From Chara braunii (taxonomy: Eukaryota; Streptophyta; Charophyceae; Charales; Characeae), in assembly GCA_003427395.1 (NCBI GenBank), contig BFEA01000658.1, forward strand, positions 713,264-753,426: a stretch of 40,163 bases of DNA. The letters are read 5' to 3'. Below, in pieces: positions 19,086 through 29,703 of this stretch. Position 1 is the stretch's first letter, and each line of letters starts with the position of its first letter. Both the position numbers and the translations under genes were made by a program. The notes under the pieces were generated by a model. It searched no databases and was not told the origin of the DNA. It worked only from the letters and a program-made list of their open reading frames with translations.

Positions 19086-19629
19086 TCACCTGAAGCCTGC
19101 GAGCTCTGAGCTTTTCCATCCAAGTTCCATGATGCGGAAGTCAACCATAGCACAAAACTCCTCCCATAGAGTAGGAAGATATGGTTGAGAGATGTCGAAA
19201 CTATGAGTCAATCTCTGTAGGAGAGATGTACCTCCTAGCCAAATCCACTAGTTCACCGCAATAAGAACCGTCAGTGAGAGTAAAAGGAATTGGAGGTTTG
19301 GGGTAATCTGTGTAGAGCTTTGGTCCGAAGCTGCGAATCAGCTTTACTCCGCTCTCATCTAGCTCCCTCTATCTCTCCTCAAGGTATCAGGCCGTTGAGA
19401 TCCAAACTGAATCAAAGTGTTTATGAGTCTCCTTGCCCTTTTTCACGTAGAGTCTCAGGTCATGAATGGTTTCCTCTGCGAAACTGGTGAGAACGGCGAA
19501 GATTGACAAATCTCCTTGCCTGAAATAGACTGCACTGAGGTATTGATACTGGAAAGCATCTTTAAAAGCAATCTGATTGAGATTGGCCAAGACTGACCCA
19601 CTGACCGAAAATAATTGGATCGTACTCAT
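19086..19629 (-). pseudogene. P-domain copy 7 (beyond the LTR)
   Basis: 19387-19629 gives NLNQIAFKDAFQYQYLSAVY, IFAVLTSFAEETIHDLRLYV, KKGKETHKHFDSVW, matching the F-P-Y block, V-L-T core and R-x-Y-V-x-K of copies 4-6. In another frame 19086-19205 gives FDISQPYLPTLWEEFCAMVD followed by FRIMELGW, matching the LPxxDxxLSxNNWSxMIDF end. The domain is therefore complete in outline but split by frameshifts. It lies upstream of the putative LTR and so outside retroelement 1 as drawn. Confidence 0.5.
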
Positions 19630-19670
19630 GTGAATGACAACTGCTATTGTGTTATGAAGATCTTTTCGAT

Positions 19671-20381
19671 TTACTTGACTGTCTCAATTGCGTGACTGTG
19701 TTGATTACTTCTCTGCTTGGATTCTGGTGGTACACGGTTCACCTGATCACGACTTGTCAGTAGTTTGATTCTTAATAATGCAAAGTAGTCAGCCTTGGAG
19801 TTACCCCACTCAGGCCACTTAAGAGTGGGTGACCAGATCAGGTCCAATGGTGGTAGTAATGCATGATTCATTTTTTATTATCGATAATCTCCCTTGCGTG
19901 GTCGACAGGCCCAACAAATGATTCCGTGGAAATAGAAGGTATACTCGATGAACTTTTAGTCCTTCACTAACCCTAGAGCTTGTTCCATCATTAACTCCAG
20001 ATGAGAGTGGATGTCCTTGACAACTTTTTCTTCCCAGCCTTCCGTTTTGTCCCAGTACAATGTGCAGGTCACTCTCAATGTACCTTCGTCTTCCTTTCCT
20101 GGACAAAAGCCCATGGCTTTAGCCTTGGGTCAAGAGGCTGACGGACACGGGAAGAAATCCTTATCAGTAGGGGTCCATGAGAAATCGCTTAGGTCCGCGA
20201 TTAGCGATAGGTGATCGATGAAGACCGTGACAAGCTTATGATTGTGGTTGCTTTCGTTATTACCGCTCCCTGCACTACGTGCTTTGGATGGCGAACATGA
20301 CCCAAGTACTGCGTGGAGTATCATGGACGCCACGGCCTCTCTCTCATTTGACAACGGGGGAAACCCACGTGTCGGCCGCAA
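19671..20381 (-). pseudogene. P-domain copy 8 (diverged)
   Basis: The segments in order are HLSLIADLSDFSWTPTDKDF (20130-20250), then FPCPSAS-stop-PKAMGFCPG, GTLRVTCTLYWDKTEGWEEK, HSHLELMMEQALGLVKD-stop-KF (19930-20110, shifted frame), and WPEWGNSKADYFALLRIKLL (19720-19820). Long protein-like runs with the family's block order support a relationship, but identity to copies 4-6 is low. It could instead be another exon or ORF. Confidence 0.35.
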
Positions 20382-20439
20382 AAAGCGGTGGGAATAACGA
20401 GTAATTAACTAAATAAGTAATTAATTATGGATTCACATA

Positions 20440-20720
20440 TACTGGGCAGTCTCCGCGGCTAATAGTTCTCAGAACCAATTCATCTCAGCAAGGGAAGTTG
20501 TCGGATACAACGTTCTTTTGACAGAGGAGGTGATCATAAGGCATCAGGAAGGCAACCAGACGAGCTATGTAGAGAGGTCCGTGATAATAGCCCAGATCAC
20601 AAACTTGTTCATCACGACGTGGACAAGTGAAGAGTGCCTCACGATGCACTGGTCCTTCGCATTACCTTTTCCGGGAACTTTTCTCTCAATCCCAATCAGG
20701 AGAACTTAGCAATCAAACAA
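20440..20720 (-). pseudogene. possible P-domain fragment 9
   Basis: The minus frame reads CPRRDEQVCDLGYYHGPLYI, ARLVAFLMPYDHLLCQKNVV, SDNFPC-stop-DELVLRTISR, CPVYVNP. FLMPYDHLL resembles the F-P-Y-E-V-V block. Weak assignment. Confidence 0.25.
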
Positions 20721-22499
20721 CCGTTTTCCCTTAATTTTTGTTCCCTTCCCTGGTGATTCATCCCTCAGACCCAGCAATCGCAGAAGCTGATTCCACTGAC
20801 ATATCTCGCGTCAGTCAGAGCGACGAACTAGAGTAGTAACCCAGTTATCATCACTTTGATCTAAACAGAGAGCACCAATTAACTTCAAAGTCGTCAGACG
20901 AACTCGTTGCTCAAGTCGCACCCTGAGTTCAATACTGTACTCGTTACAGTTCATTTCTCAGTGGCCTTTGATCAAATAAAGGGCACAAGTACTCGAACTC
21001 TGTACTCAACAGACCGAGGCAAGGGAGACTTTGTGTGGGACTGAGTCTTGAATAACACAAGAAAATACTGCGTACGAGGCTGACTGAGTAGCACGCGGTA
21101 GGCCAATCTTTATCAGTCCGAGTACAATAGCAGTCTCGTGATTGGCAATGTTTCGACTTGTGCGTATGGCCATGCTCTTATTCCGTGGTTATGAGGCTTC
21201 CCCCACTAAGACACGGTTTGATACATCATTGCACACTGATCCCTTGGCTTTGACACTTTGCTCTTGGTTGAGTTGTTGACTGGACATCGAGGTTATCCAC
21301 CAATAATTTAGCTGCTGGCGGGTAGTCACGCTGATTATCTATTTATACTTCTATTTTTATAGTCGCTACCTGTTTCTCTCTCTGAACAGGAGCACATACT
21401 GAATAGGACAGTTAAATTCAATTTGTTCGCTTTCTTTACCGAGGCATTATGAAAAGCATTTTCAGCCCACACACACCCGCCGGGATACTACTAACGGTTG
21501 GCTCCCTCGAGCGCTGTTGGGACTTTCCTCTTTATTGTGCTAGCCCCTTAGCGGATTGTCCACTGCAGTTTTGCCAATCAGCTACTCACAGCGAGGCCTC
21601 TTAGCGGATCATCCGTTGTTGCTTCATGCACCACACTGAGTCTTCTCAGACATGGGCAACTTTCCAAGGCTTTCTTTCAAAGAAGATTTAGAGGTGTCGT
21701 TTATAGTAAGTATCATTCAAATAGCGTGTCATGTGCTGTCGGCGGAGAGTCGTTCACTAAATAGAGCGCATGGCTCTTACGGCCTTAGCCCTGTCTAGAA
21801 AGAGTCGCCCAGCGTAACCACTGAAAGTGATAAAGATAATGTCGGGCATGTTCTCTGGTGATTAGGCATTAGCTCAGAGAGTTGCCATCAGCAGCTTGCT
21901 TCACTGAGTGTGTTCAATCCTTTGAATTAGCGTTTTCTTTCGCCATTGTCCCATTTCATCCCCTAGCAAGCCAAATGAGTAGACATAATCAAGGAAGTTT
22001 AACCAGTTGTCGAGTGTAGAGTCTGTCATTTCTATGATTACAACGCAAGGATAACGGTGATGACCCGAGTGAAAGGCGTGGAAAGGAACTTTTCTCATAG
22101 GACATTCAACGCACCCCTTTTCATTTAGCTAAAACTATGTGTTGAGCTTATGGTTTATGGACTGTCAATCTCCATCGAGCAAAAATTTAATCAAAAGGTA
22201 AATGGTTTTCCTTTTTACATTTACCCTTTTTCCCATTGAACAGGGGATGCTCTGATGAGAGGAGGAAATTTGGGGGAAGAGAACTTAGCATTTAGTGATC
22301 ATAATCTTGTCCTATTCGGCCATTATTCATCCATTATTGTCTCATTGAGCCAGTCCCTCCTTCCTCCTTTTCCCCTCGTGTCTCCCTATCACACCCTGTT
22401 GCATCTCAACCACTCTCACTCCTTCACCTATAATCACACTCAATTGGATGAAGTCATAAAATGAACAGCTTGATAGCAGTTCATCCTCTTGGACCAGGA
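20721..22499. other. stretch without a recognisable gene
   Basis: Mixed composition, no repeat array. A minus-strand frame at 21901-22098 (RYPCVVIIEMTDSTLDNWLN then FLDYVYSFG) is protein-like and may be one more P-domain scrap, but it is too short to assign. A plus-strand pyrimidine-rich tract lies at 22330-22440. Confidence 0.4.
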
Positions 22500-22901
22500 A
22501 GCGCAAACAGTGATGCACCGACTACTCCCACGTTAATGCTAATAGCAACTAGTCACCGGAGTATACATTCTAAGACGACTGTCTGCAGCACTGGCAGCGT
22601 CTGAAGACTCAACTCGTCCCTCTCGACTATCCTCTTATAGACGAACCACAAATACTTTCTCAAGGGGTAGCCACGATGGGCCAACATAAGCGGAGGGGGA
22701 GAGGCGATAGTAATACACAACACAAATGACCATGGGTTTACCATGCGATCGACGGAGAGTGTGACCAGCGTATGACTCTATTTGTATGTAATCTTGATGG
22801 ACGTAGGAAAGTTGCATGTCCCCTGCGCATCTTTCGGGAGGCTCGGTACCTGAGGTAAGTGTAAACGTAGCTAGCAATCTTGCAACCAAGAACTCACCCA
22901 C
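22500..22901 (-). pseudogene. possible P-domain copy 10
   Basis: 22635-22901 contains DYIQIESYAGHTLRRSHGKP, MVICVVYYYRLSPSAYVGPS, WLPLEKVFVV. In the adjacent frame 22553-22670 continues VYKRIVERDELSLQTLPV. The pattern (hydrophobic strand, x-Y-V-x-x-x-x-P-x-x-K-V, charged helix) fits the family core loosely. It is the most distant copy and the rightmost sign of the array. Confidence 0.25.
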
Positions 22902-23386
22902 TAATCATCATACCACTCTCACACCACTCGGGGCCATCTTGTGATCCAATCACGGACAACTAACGAACCCCTCCACATGAGTTTCACGAGGCTCACTCTC
23001 TCTCGAAGGTCACACATTCTGCTTGACGAGGGGACGGCAACAGCCGCGCCCCTCTCACTGGAAAACAGCACGCGAGTCAACCGCTAAGCGTCAGCCCCCT
23101 CTTCATAGTGGTTACACGCGTACTCGGAGAGGCATCCTCAGTTCCTGAGCATCGGTTGTGCCTTGCACTTTCGCTCGTCATTATCCTTACACCAACGGGG
23201 GAGAGTAGTACGGTGTCACAGTCCCCAGCACCTGATCACGCTGCCCCGCCAAAGTGATGATCTCGCTACTCAGACTAGGTAGTGCTGACGTCAACAGTAA
23301 ATCATGACCTCCAGAGTACCCTTACGTATTGGCATTGACTTCCTTCTTGCCCCACCGTTCTGCCTGTGTCTCATTCTCAAATGCAT
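22902..23386. other. stretch without a recognisable gene
   Basis: No domain or repeat seen. Ends at the left boundary of duplicated segment copy B. Confidence 0.5.
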
Positions 23387-23547
23387 GCATGTATTGGTTT
23401 CCACCGTATGCATGCTTCTGCCAAGTTCAGTCTCGCTTGTTCATTCTTGGCAGGAGCAAGCCACGCGCCGTTCTCGTGGCATTTGGCCCCGTCACTGTGG
23501 GTCCACACTGATGACGTCAACCTTGACGGTGAGCTCACGTCTTGCCA

Positions 23548-23550
<3 letters not shown>

Positions 23551-23619
<69 letters not shown>
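23551..23619. repeat. (TC)n microsatellite
   Basis: About 34 units, followed by GTTACTGCAG as in copy A. Confidence 0.97.
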
Positions 23620-23622
<3 letters not shown>

Positions 23623-23902
23623 ACTGCAGGCCCACTTCCCTCTCTCTCATAGTCTTCACTCTGTAATGACCTGCCAAAACACAGACCGAGAACAATGCTG
23701 ATTTTTGGGATTGGCCGCTGGAATGAATGCCTTCCTGCGTTCTGTTGTGGTTTCCAAGTCTGTGTGTGTGTGCGTGCCTGCTGAGTTGCGTGCTTGTCTG
23801 AGTGCTTGTCGGCTGAGTGTGTGTGTGACCTGCGAGGGTACTTGTTGGTTGAAGCGCCCCGCAGGGCCAGTACTTACCTGTGGCTGTGACTTTGTCTTGC
23901 CA

Positions 23903-23904
<2 letters not shown>

Positions 23905-23949
<45 letters not shown>

Positions 23950-24059
23950 NNNNNNNNNNNNNNNNNNNNNNNNNNNNNNNNNNNNNNNNNNNNNNNNNNN
24001 NNNNNNNNNNNNNNNNNNNNNNNNNNNNNNNNNNNNNNNNNNNNNNNNNNNNNNNNNNN

Positions 24060-24126
<67 letters not shown>
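23905..24126. repeat. (CT)n microsatellite with assembly gap
   Basis: CT run from 23905, interrupted by 110 N at 23950-24059, resuming to 24126 and then GTGTGTGTGTTACTGCAG. The gap is almost certainly unresolved repeat length. Confidence 0.97.
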
Positions 24127-24136
<10 letters not shown>

Positions 24137-24418
24137 TACTGCAGGCCCACTTCCCTCTCTCTCATAGTCTTCACTCTGTAATGACCTGCGAAAACACAGA
24201 CCGAGAACAATGCTGATTTTTGGGATTGGCCGCTGGAATGAATGCCTTGCTGAGATTCCTGCGTTCTGTTGTGGTTTCCAAGTCTGTGTGTGTGTGCGTG
24301 CCTGCTGAGTTGCGTGCCTGTCTGAGTGCTTGTCGGCTGAGTGTGTGTGTGACCCGCGAGGGTACTTGTTGGTTGAAGCGCCCCGCAGGGGCAGTACTTA
24401 CATGTGGCTGTGACTTTG

Positions 24419-25529
24419 AGGGTTGCAGCAGGGAAAACACACAAGTAGCAGGGTTAGGCCCGCGACACTTACAGCAGCGAGAAAAACACTCAAGTAGCAG
24501 GTAGGCCTGTACTACTCAAGTAGTGGTAGAAGTGTCGGGTACTGGAGGCCGAGCAGAAGAAGACAAAAAGTTGGCATTTTTAGAGGCCCAGTAGCGGTAG
24601 GTTAGAGGTAGGCTGGTACCAGTCCAAGTAGCCCGGGTCTAGGGCCTGTCCGGACGATAGCAGAGCCTGCAATGATGTTTCCCTCTGAAAGGGAGGAGGT
24701 ATCGGTTGCTGGGAGGCCGCTCGGCCTAGGAAACCCAAGAGGCCAGTAGGCCGCTATATATTTGGGAGGAGCAAGCAGCTCTTCCACTCATTTGCGGTAT
24801 GCAAGGATTGGCGACATGCTGCTGGAGCACAGCGCTGGACTGGTACAGCGCTGCCTGGACGTGAAGGGAAGTTGGGCGCTCAACCCGGCTATGGCGAGCA
24901 GCCCAGTTTGGGGAGGAGGAAGTAGGGGGCTAGGGAAGAGAGTAGCGAGGTACCTACCTGGCTATGGTGGACACCATCTTCATCATCTTGTTGGGCGCTG
25001 CATCTGGAAGGCCCCAGTTGGGGTAGTGCCGCACCAAGGAAGCTCGAGGCAAAGTTAGGCATGGCGGCTTAGTCAGCAGTGGCATAGCTGCTTTGGGTTG
25101 TCCTTTGGACAGGAGTGCAGCAACATAGCTGCTTTGTGTTGTCCTTTGCACAGGAGGGCAGGGCCCTCAGTAGTCCGCCATAGCCTAGGCATGTGAGAGG
25201 TGAAAGAAGGGGGGAAGCCATAGCTATGGTGGACCTGTTGTTGTTGTTGTCGTGTCAGCAGTAAGAGGGAACTTCAGATATTGATTCCGGTTTGTCCACT
25301 CATTGTTATTATTATTGGAAGAAGAATAAGATTGGCGAAGTGAAGGAGGAGGAGGAAGGTGGAGAGAGAAGGGGGATTTGTCATTGGTTTTGCTGGTGTA
25401 CGTCTTCTTCTTCTTCTTCTTCTTCTTCTTTCGTCTCTATCTCTTTGCTAGTGCTTTCATTTCTTTCGCAATTGGGTGGCATTGTCTTTCATTGTTAATT
25501 TGCACTTTGGGAATGACCAGGACCATAAC
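24419..25529. other. rest of the first insertion in copy B; no clear gene
   Basis: AAGTAGCAGG-type words repeat at 24440-24620. TATATATTT at 24755-24763, followed by GGAGGAGCAAGCAGCTCTTC, could be a core promoter, perhaps of an LTR. A 41-bp unit (CATAGCTGCTTTG then TTGTCCTTTG) is repeated at 25083 and 25124. A (TTC)n run lies at 25403-25430. No protein domain seen. Confidence 0.45.
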
Positions 25530-26160
25530 AACTCTCTCTTTTTCTCTCTCTCATCACCATGTATTTGTCCGCCTCCTGCTCTGAAAACCTCTCTCTCGGG
25601 CGCTGACTTCTGAGTGTTTTGCCGCCTAGCGGTCTTGGTCCCTTCTCCGTCGTGAATTGGCCTCTGGGCCACTCTCCACAGGATCTGCGGGTGGGTGGTC
25701 ACTGATCCAGTTTGTGCCAGGACTGGGTCTCGGCCTCTAGGTCGCTCGCGTCGCTCTCCACCTTTGTGTCGCAGTCTAGGTGCTGCTGCTCCCGCTCTGT
25801 CGTGTCCGTCGAGGTCTCTCCTTCCAAGTACGAGACGGTCACCTTGATTTCATTTGTGACCCCGTCTCGTCTACACCTCCTCTCGGCTCGGTCCTTTGCC
25901 TCCGTGATGGCCGCCTGCAATCCTTGGTCCGCTCTCATTTCTTCCTCTTTCCCTCCTTCCACATTTATTTTCAGCCTGACCTCCTGATTGCAACGACTGT
26001 AATCCAGGATGGCGGTCACCATTGGGACTTCTCCCGACATTCGCTCCCACCTCCAGAGGAACTGGAGGTACCTTGGCCTGTACCCATATAAATCGTTGCT
26101 GCGCACCATAGTCGAGCCTTTCAGGCCGTATACGGTACCAGGATGCCAACTCCGAAACAG
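25457..26160 (-). pseudogene. unrecognised protein-coding remnant, copy B
   Basis: Frame 25699-26109 is open for 136 residues: NDLYGYRPRYLQFLWRWERM, SGEVPMVTAILDYSRCN, then KDRAERRCRRDGVTNEIKV, VSYLEGETSTDTTEREQQ, SDASDLEAET. The frame is open upstream too (HPGTVYGLKGST). It then stops near 25700, and the counterpart of copy A's CGEWPRGQF part follows at 25590-25690. The Arg/Lys/Glu-rich middle looks like a coiled coil. Copy B is better preserved than copy A. Family unrecognised. Confidence 0.45.
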
Positions 26161-26505
26161 CCAAAACTAAACGCTCAGGGCATGGGCACGCAGACAAACT
26201 CGCACGCACACCTCACCACTCGGTCCTCCCTCCTCAACTCACCCGTGCTACGCGTAATGGGGTTGCCTAAGTCCGAGTAGCCAAATGCTTGACTCCTCCA
26301 CTCGTTATAGGTTCGTCGCAAAGCGCGACCCCCGTGCTCTGAACAAGTGATTTTGGGTAACTTTCAAAGTCCAATATTTTAGATATCGGTAAATCCGAAA
26401 AATAATAAAATAAGATAAAATAAGTAAAAGAAAAGAGAAACCGAGAGGTCGAACCTCAACGGTTGTAACACCAGAGGCCCACTTCGCTCTCAGTCATTGG
26501 TCCTT

Positions 26506-26807
26506 TCATCTTTTGTATGAAATGATAGCACGTTCGTCATAATGGTCCCATAACGGGATACCGACGGGCGCTTCCCTCTCCTCATATCGTGTCGTTGGCT
26601 TACCCTTGATGGGTACCTGTGTCCGATGGCAAGGAGGGGGCTTATGACCTTCCGCGGGAGGTGATAAACCTCCTACCAATGCGGTCATGGGTTGCCCCTC
26701 TTTTGGGGTCCTATCTCAGGGCGCTTGGCAATCACTTTTTCAGTGCAATAGAGCACGAGAGGTTAATCGGCCTAGGCCGCCAGTTGGCTATCGTGGTTCA
26801 TAAATGA
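26506..26807. other. frames conserved with copy A, direction unclear
   Basis: Plus strand 26619-26807 (SDGKEGAYDLPREVINLLP, IEHERLIGLGRQ) and minus strand 26506-26688 (KGKPTTRYEEREAPVGIPLW) are both open. The plus frame ends at a stop at 26805, where copy A reads on. See the counterpart at 5640-5956. Confidence 0.25.
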
Positions 26808-26968
26808 ACCGTTGGTCCCCTGCAAAATGGCAGAGAGGGAAAAATAGATAGGAAAAAAAGGTAATAATAGTAATGATAATAGCTAAAGAAAATAGGGGTG
26901 AGAAAGAAGAAGACATAGCGGCATTGCCATTCAAGACCACTAGTTAGACCCAGACAAAAACGGTTAAA

Positions 26969-27906
26969 TTTTGCACATCAGCTTTTCCAAGTAGGAAAAT
27001 TCCAGAAACCATAGAACACATCTTCATGCAGTGTCCAGGGTCCATTTGGCTATGGAGGTGGTGGGACCGCATATGGTCACAACTAGTCTCACAAGTTTCA
27101 TGGCCATGGGGGTGGAGGGCTATTCTGGCAAAAGTTTGGACCCCCAATCAAGAATTAATGGAAAATCAGGAGGAATTTATTGATAATCTTTTCTATATAG
27201 GGAGAAGAGCTATCATGTGGGCCATCTGGATGAGAAGATGCACTTACGAACGGGAAGGAGCCAGACTGGATGGACCAGACTTCACAGAAACTATCAAACA
27301 ACAAATTGAAACAGACATTCTTACAAAATGGTCCCAAACGAAGGAAAAAGTTCAATTCTTATCCAATTAAACAGAAATACAATCATATTTCCAAAAATTC
27401 AGTCGTAACTGGCTGGGCGGAAACCAGGGAAGGAGGCTAGGCAAAGTCATATGGAATGGGGCAGAAAGTGATGACGAGGTTGAAATCAAAAGAGACTATA
27501 AATTGTTTTTCTATGACTGGAGAACTATTGACACTGCAATTCCTATGCGCCCTCTCTCAGAATTTCCAGATTCCTTCCCCCCCTCAGCATCAACAATTGT
27601 TCCTACTTCATGGTATGGGAACTAAGAGATCTTCTCAGCAAACATTCTTTAGCTCTTTGAACAACGCAGCTTGGAATAATAGGCAAATCTGGCGCCCAGA
27701 TGATAAGGGTGAAGAGGCAGCGCCTTTTCTTTACAAACAAAGGGTGAATAGAGCAGAGGAATTCGCATCATCATCATCATCATCATCCTCACATGAGGGA
27801 CGCTGAGCCCGGTTCTCAGCATGTTCGTTTCGTCCAATCCGGGTAGACTGTGAGGACCCCGGCCTCAATCTTCTTATTCATAACATCAGCCTTGGGCACT
27901 GGGCCC

Positions 27907-27941
<35 letters not shown>
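26969..27941 (+). mobile_element. 5'-truncated non-LTR retrotransposon (LINE) with poly(A) tail
   Basis: Present in copy B and absent from the matching point of copy A (between 6080 and 6082). It contains the C-terminal end of a LINE ORF2, a 3' untranslated region with (CAT)n at 27766-27787, and a 32-base A run at 27910-27941. Copy A continues with GGTGCAGATC exactly where copy B resumes after the A run. No clear target duplication; the words GTTAAA flank both ends. Truncation at the 5' end fits target-primed reverse transcription. Confidence 0.85.
26971..27625 (+). pseudogene. LINE ORF2 C-terminus, reverse-transcriptase zinc-binding domain
   Basis: One frame with a single in-frame stop (TAA at 27368-27370). 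It begins FCTSAFPSRKIPETIEHIFM then QCPGSIWLWRWW. C-x(n)-ETIEHIF-x-x-C followed by a W-rich helix is the zf-RVT signature at the end of plant-type LINE ORF2. After WAIWMRRCTYEREGAR and the stop, the frame continues FQKFSRNWLGGNQGRRLG and ends at 27625. The RT and endonuclease domains are missing because of 5' truncation. Confidence 0.85.
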
Positions 27942-27943
<2 letters not shown>

Positions 27944-28458
27944 TGCAGATCTGACACGCGACTTCCCTCGTTGTCTATTATTCCTTTTCTTTTCTTTTTC
28001 TTTGTTTCTTCTTACTCTGATCACGACTGCCCTCCGTACTCTTCCCATAACTTCGACAAGGGGGAACTCGGCGCGCAGTAGAAAAGATCGCGTCGGTCTT
28101 ACTTCCTCCACGTCTCTGGGTGAGCCCGGCGGCTACCACGACCACATGTCGGTTGTGCTCTACATACTGCAGCGCGCCGAGCCTCCGTGGACCAATGGAA
28201 AGCCCAATGGCGCACCCCTCCCCCTTTTTGCCAGGGGGTGCGTCGACTGGACCAGCCCCACAGAAAGACCAGAAAGTCGCCGAGTTCCTCCGATGATCCA
28301 TGGCGAAAGTACGTAAATAGACGCTTGGTATGCTGCGAAGGTCCGTGGACTAGGAGCAGGCTTGTCATGAGATCCGAGCAAGGAGCCAGCACACAGTCAG
28401 GCTTATGAGCAGGCATCTGGCACGTAGCAGAGGGCCGGAACACCACGCCCTCTGACAC

Positions 28459-28848
28459 CGCGCAGGCTGTCAAACAGCACCTCCCCGTCGTGGGTCTCTT
28501 GTCACACGATCCGAGCCTAGCCTGTCATAGCCTTATGGCTACAGCTCATGCACAAGTGTGCAGCACAAGCACAAGGGTGGGGCAAGAAGCTCCCAGCGTT
28601 TGGCTATGGCTGCCTCCTCTCCACTCTCAACTCCCTGCAGACCTCCTCGCCTTCTCCAGCAGCATCTCCCCACAGTAGCAGCCAGCCAGCATTGAATCAA
28701 GTGAATGTCCTAGCAGCAATGCCACATTTGTGAGGCTGCTGGGTGGACTGCTGGCTTTTATAGTTGCTAAGAGGAGTTGATCCAACACTCCTCCACCCCA
28801 GGTGAATTCACGGGCTCAAACCGAGACCCGAATCAGATCAGTGGCTCA
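28459..28848 (-). other. possible promoter region (minus), no gene
   Basis: The minus strand carries TATAAAAG at 28755-28762 in the context CAACTATAAAAGCCAGCAG, a good TATA box. The downstream minus sequence to 28480 has no ORF. It could be a solo LTR of the same general type as 32520-33400. No partner identified. Confidence 0.3.
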
Positions 28849-29610
28849 GTGTGGCTCAACCTGGGCCACACACACTTAGAGAGGCAGTTACTTTTAACTA
28901 CCTCTATTTTTTTTTATTTTTTTATTTTCCTGGACTCAACTGTTTGAGATTTTCACAATATAGTTGAGGGCCTGCCAATTCCAAACACTTTTCCTTTTCT
29001 TTTTTTATTGAATCTAATCATTATTTGAAGAGCTATAGCTCTTCAAAGTTCAACGTACCCAGCACACTTTTTAGTGTAGGTACGTCGTGTCCAATTTGAA
29101 CTTGGCCAGTTTCAAAAATGGCTGTTCAGTTTGCAGTATTCTGGCCTGAGTAGTCACACTCAGGCCTGTTCTTGTGCACCTAGGCACAATCGCGGCCGTT
29201 TCCTCTTCTCCCTTTTGTTTTTTTTCTTTTTTTTCTTTTTTTTTCTTTTTTCGTTTTTCTAGGAGGGGCAGCTCGTTCTTTGAAACGAGCAACCTCCCTC
29301 TCACAGTCAAGTCATTCCAACTAGAGTCAAGCTCAGCATGTCTTCTACCCCCTGCCCTGTGCGCCCGTACCCGGGCGCCAATGGCGCCTGGTACAAGCGA
29401 CGCTCTACAGCCCGTTCACTAAGTGAACGGGCGCAGACCTACAATGATAGGGACAGGGGGAGGGAAAACAAAGCACGGCAGTGCTTATTTCCCTGTCCTA
29501 GCAGAAGATCCATTCGATTTTGCTCATCCTATCGATGGAAGTACAAAGGTCAGTCGCAAGGTTGGAGACTTACCTGTTGGCCGTTGCATTCCTTCCGTTG
29601 GACAGGTAAG

Positions 29611-29612
<2 letters not shown>

Positions 29613-29700
<88 letters not shown>
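29613..29700. repeat. compound (CT)n(CA)n microsatellite
   Basis: CT to about 29655, then CA to 29700. It is preceded by a splice-donor-like GGACAG|GTAAGA at 29601-29610. Confidence 0.97.

Positions 29701-29703
<3 letters not shown>

Larger units (their letters stand above)
23540..24418 (+). repeat. tandem duplication inside copy B, each unit with a CT microsatellite
   Basis: Unit 1 is 23540-23894. Unit 2 is 23895-24418. Both run TCTTGCCAACC, (CT)n, TTACTGCAGGCCCAC, TAATGACCTGC, GGGATTGGCCGCTGGAATGA, GTGTGTGTGCGTGCCTG and GTGGCTGTGACTTTG. Unit 2 is longer because of its CT tract and the gap. Outside the CT tract the units are almost identical, so the duplication is recent. Confidence 0.92.
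23387..28458 (+). repeat. dispersed duplicated segment, copy B (5.07 kb with two insertions)
   Basis: Matches copy A (4355-6606) in order and orientation in three blocks: 23387-23662, about 25530-26968, and 27942-28458. The first interruption (about 23663-25529) is a 1.87-kb block with its own tandem duplication. The second (26969-27941) is a LINE fragment. Without them copy B is about 2.23 kb, close to copy A. Flanks differ beyond both ends. Confidence 0.9.
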
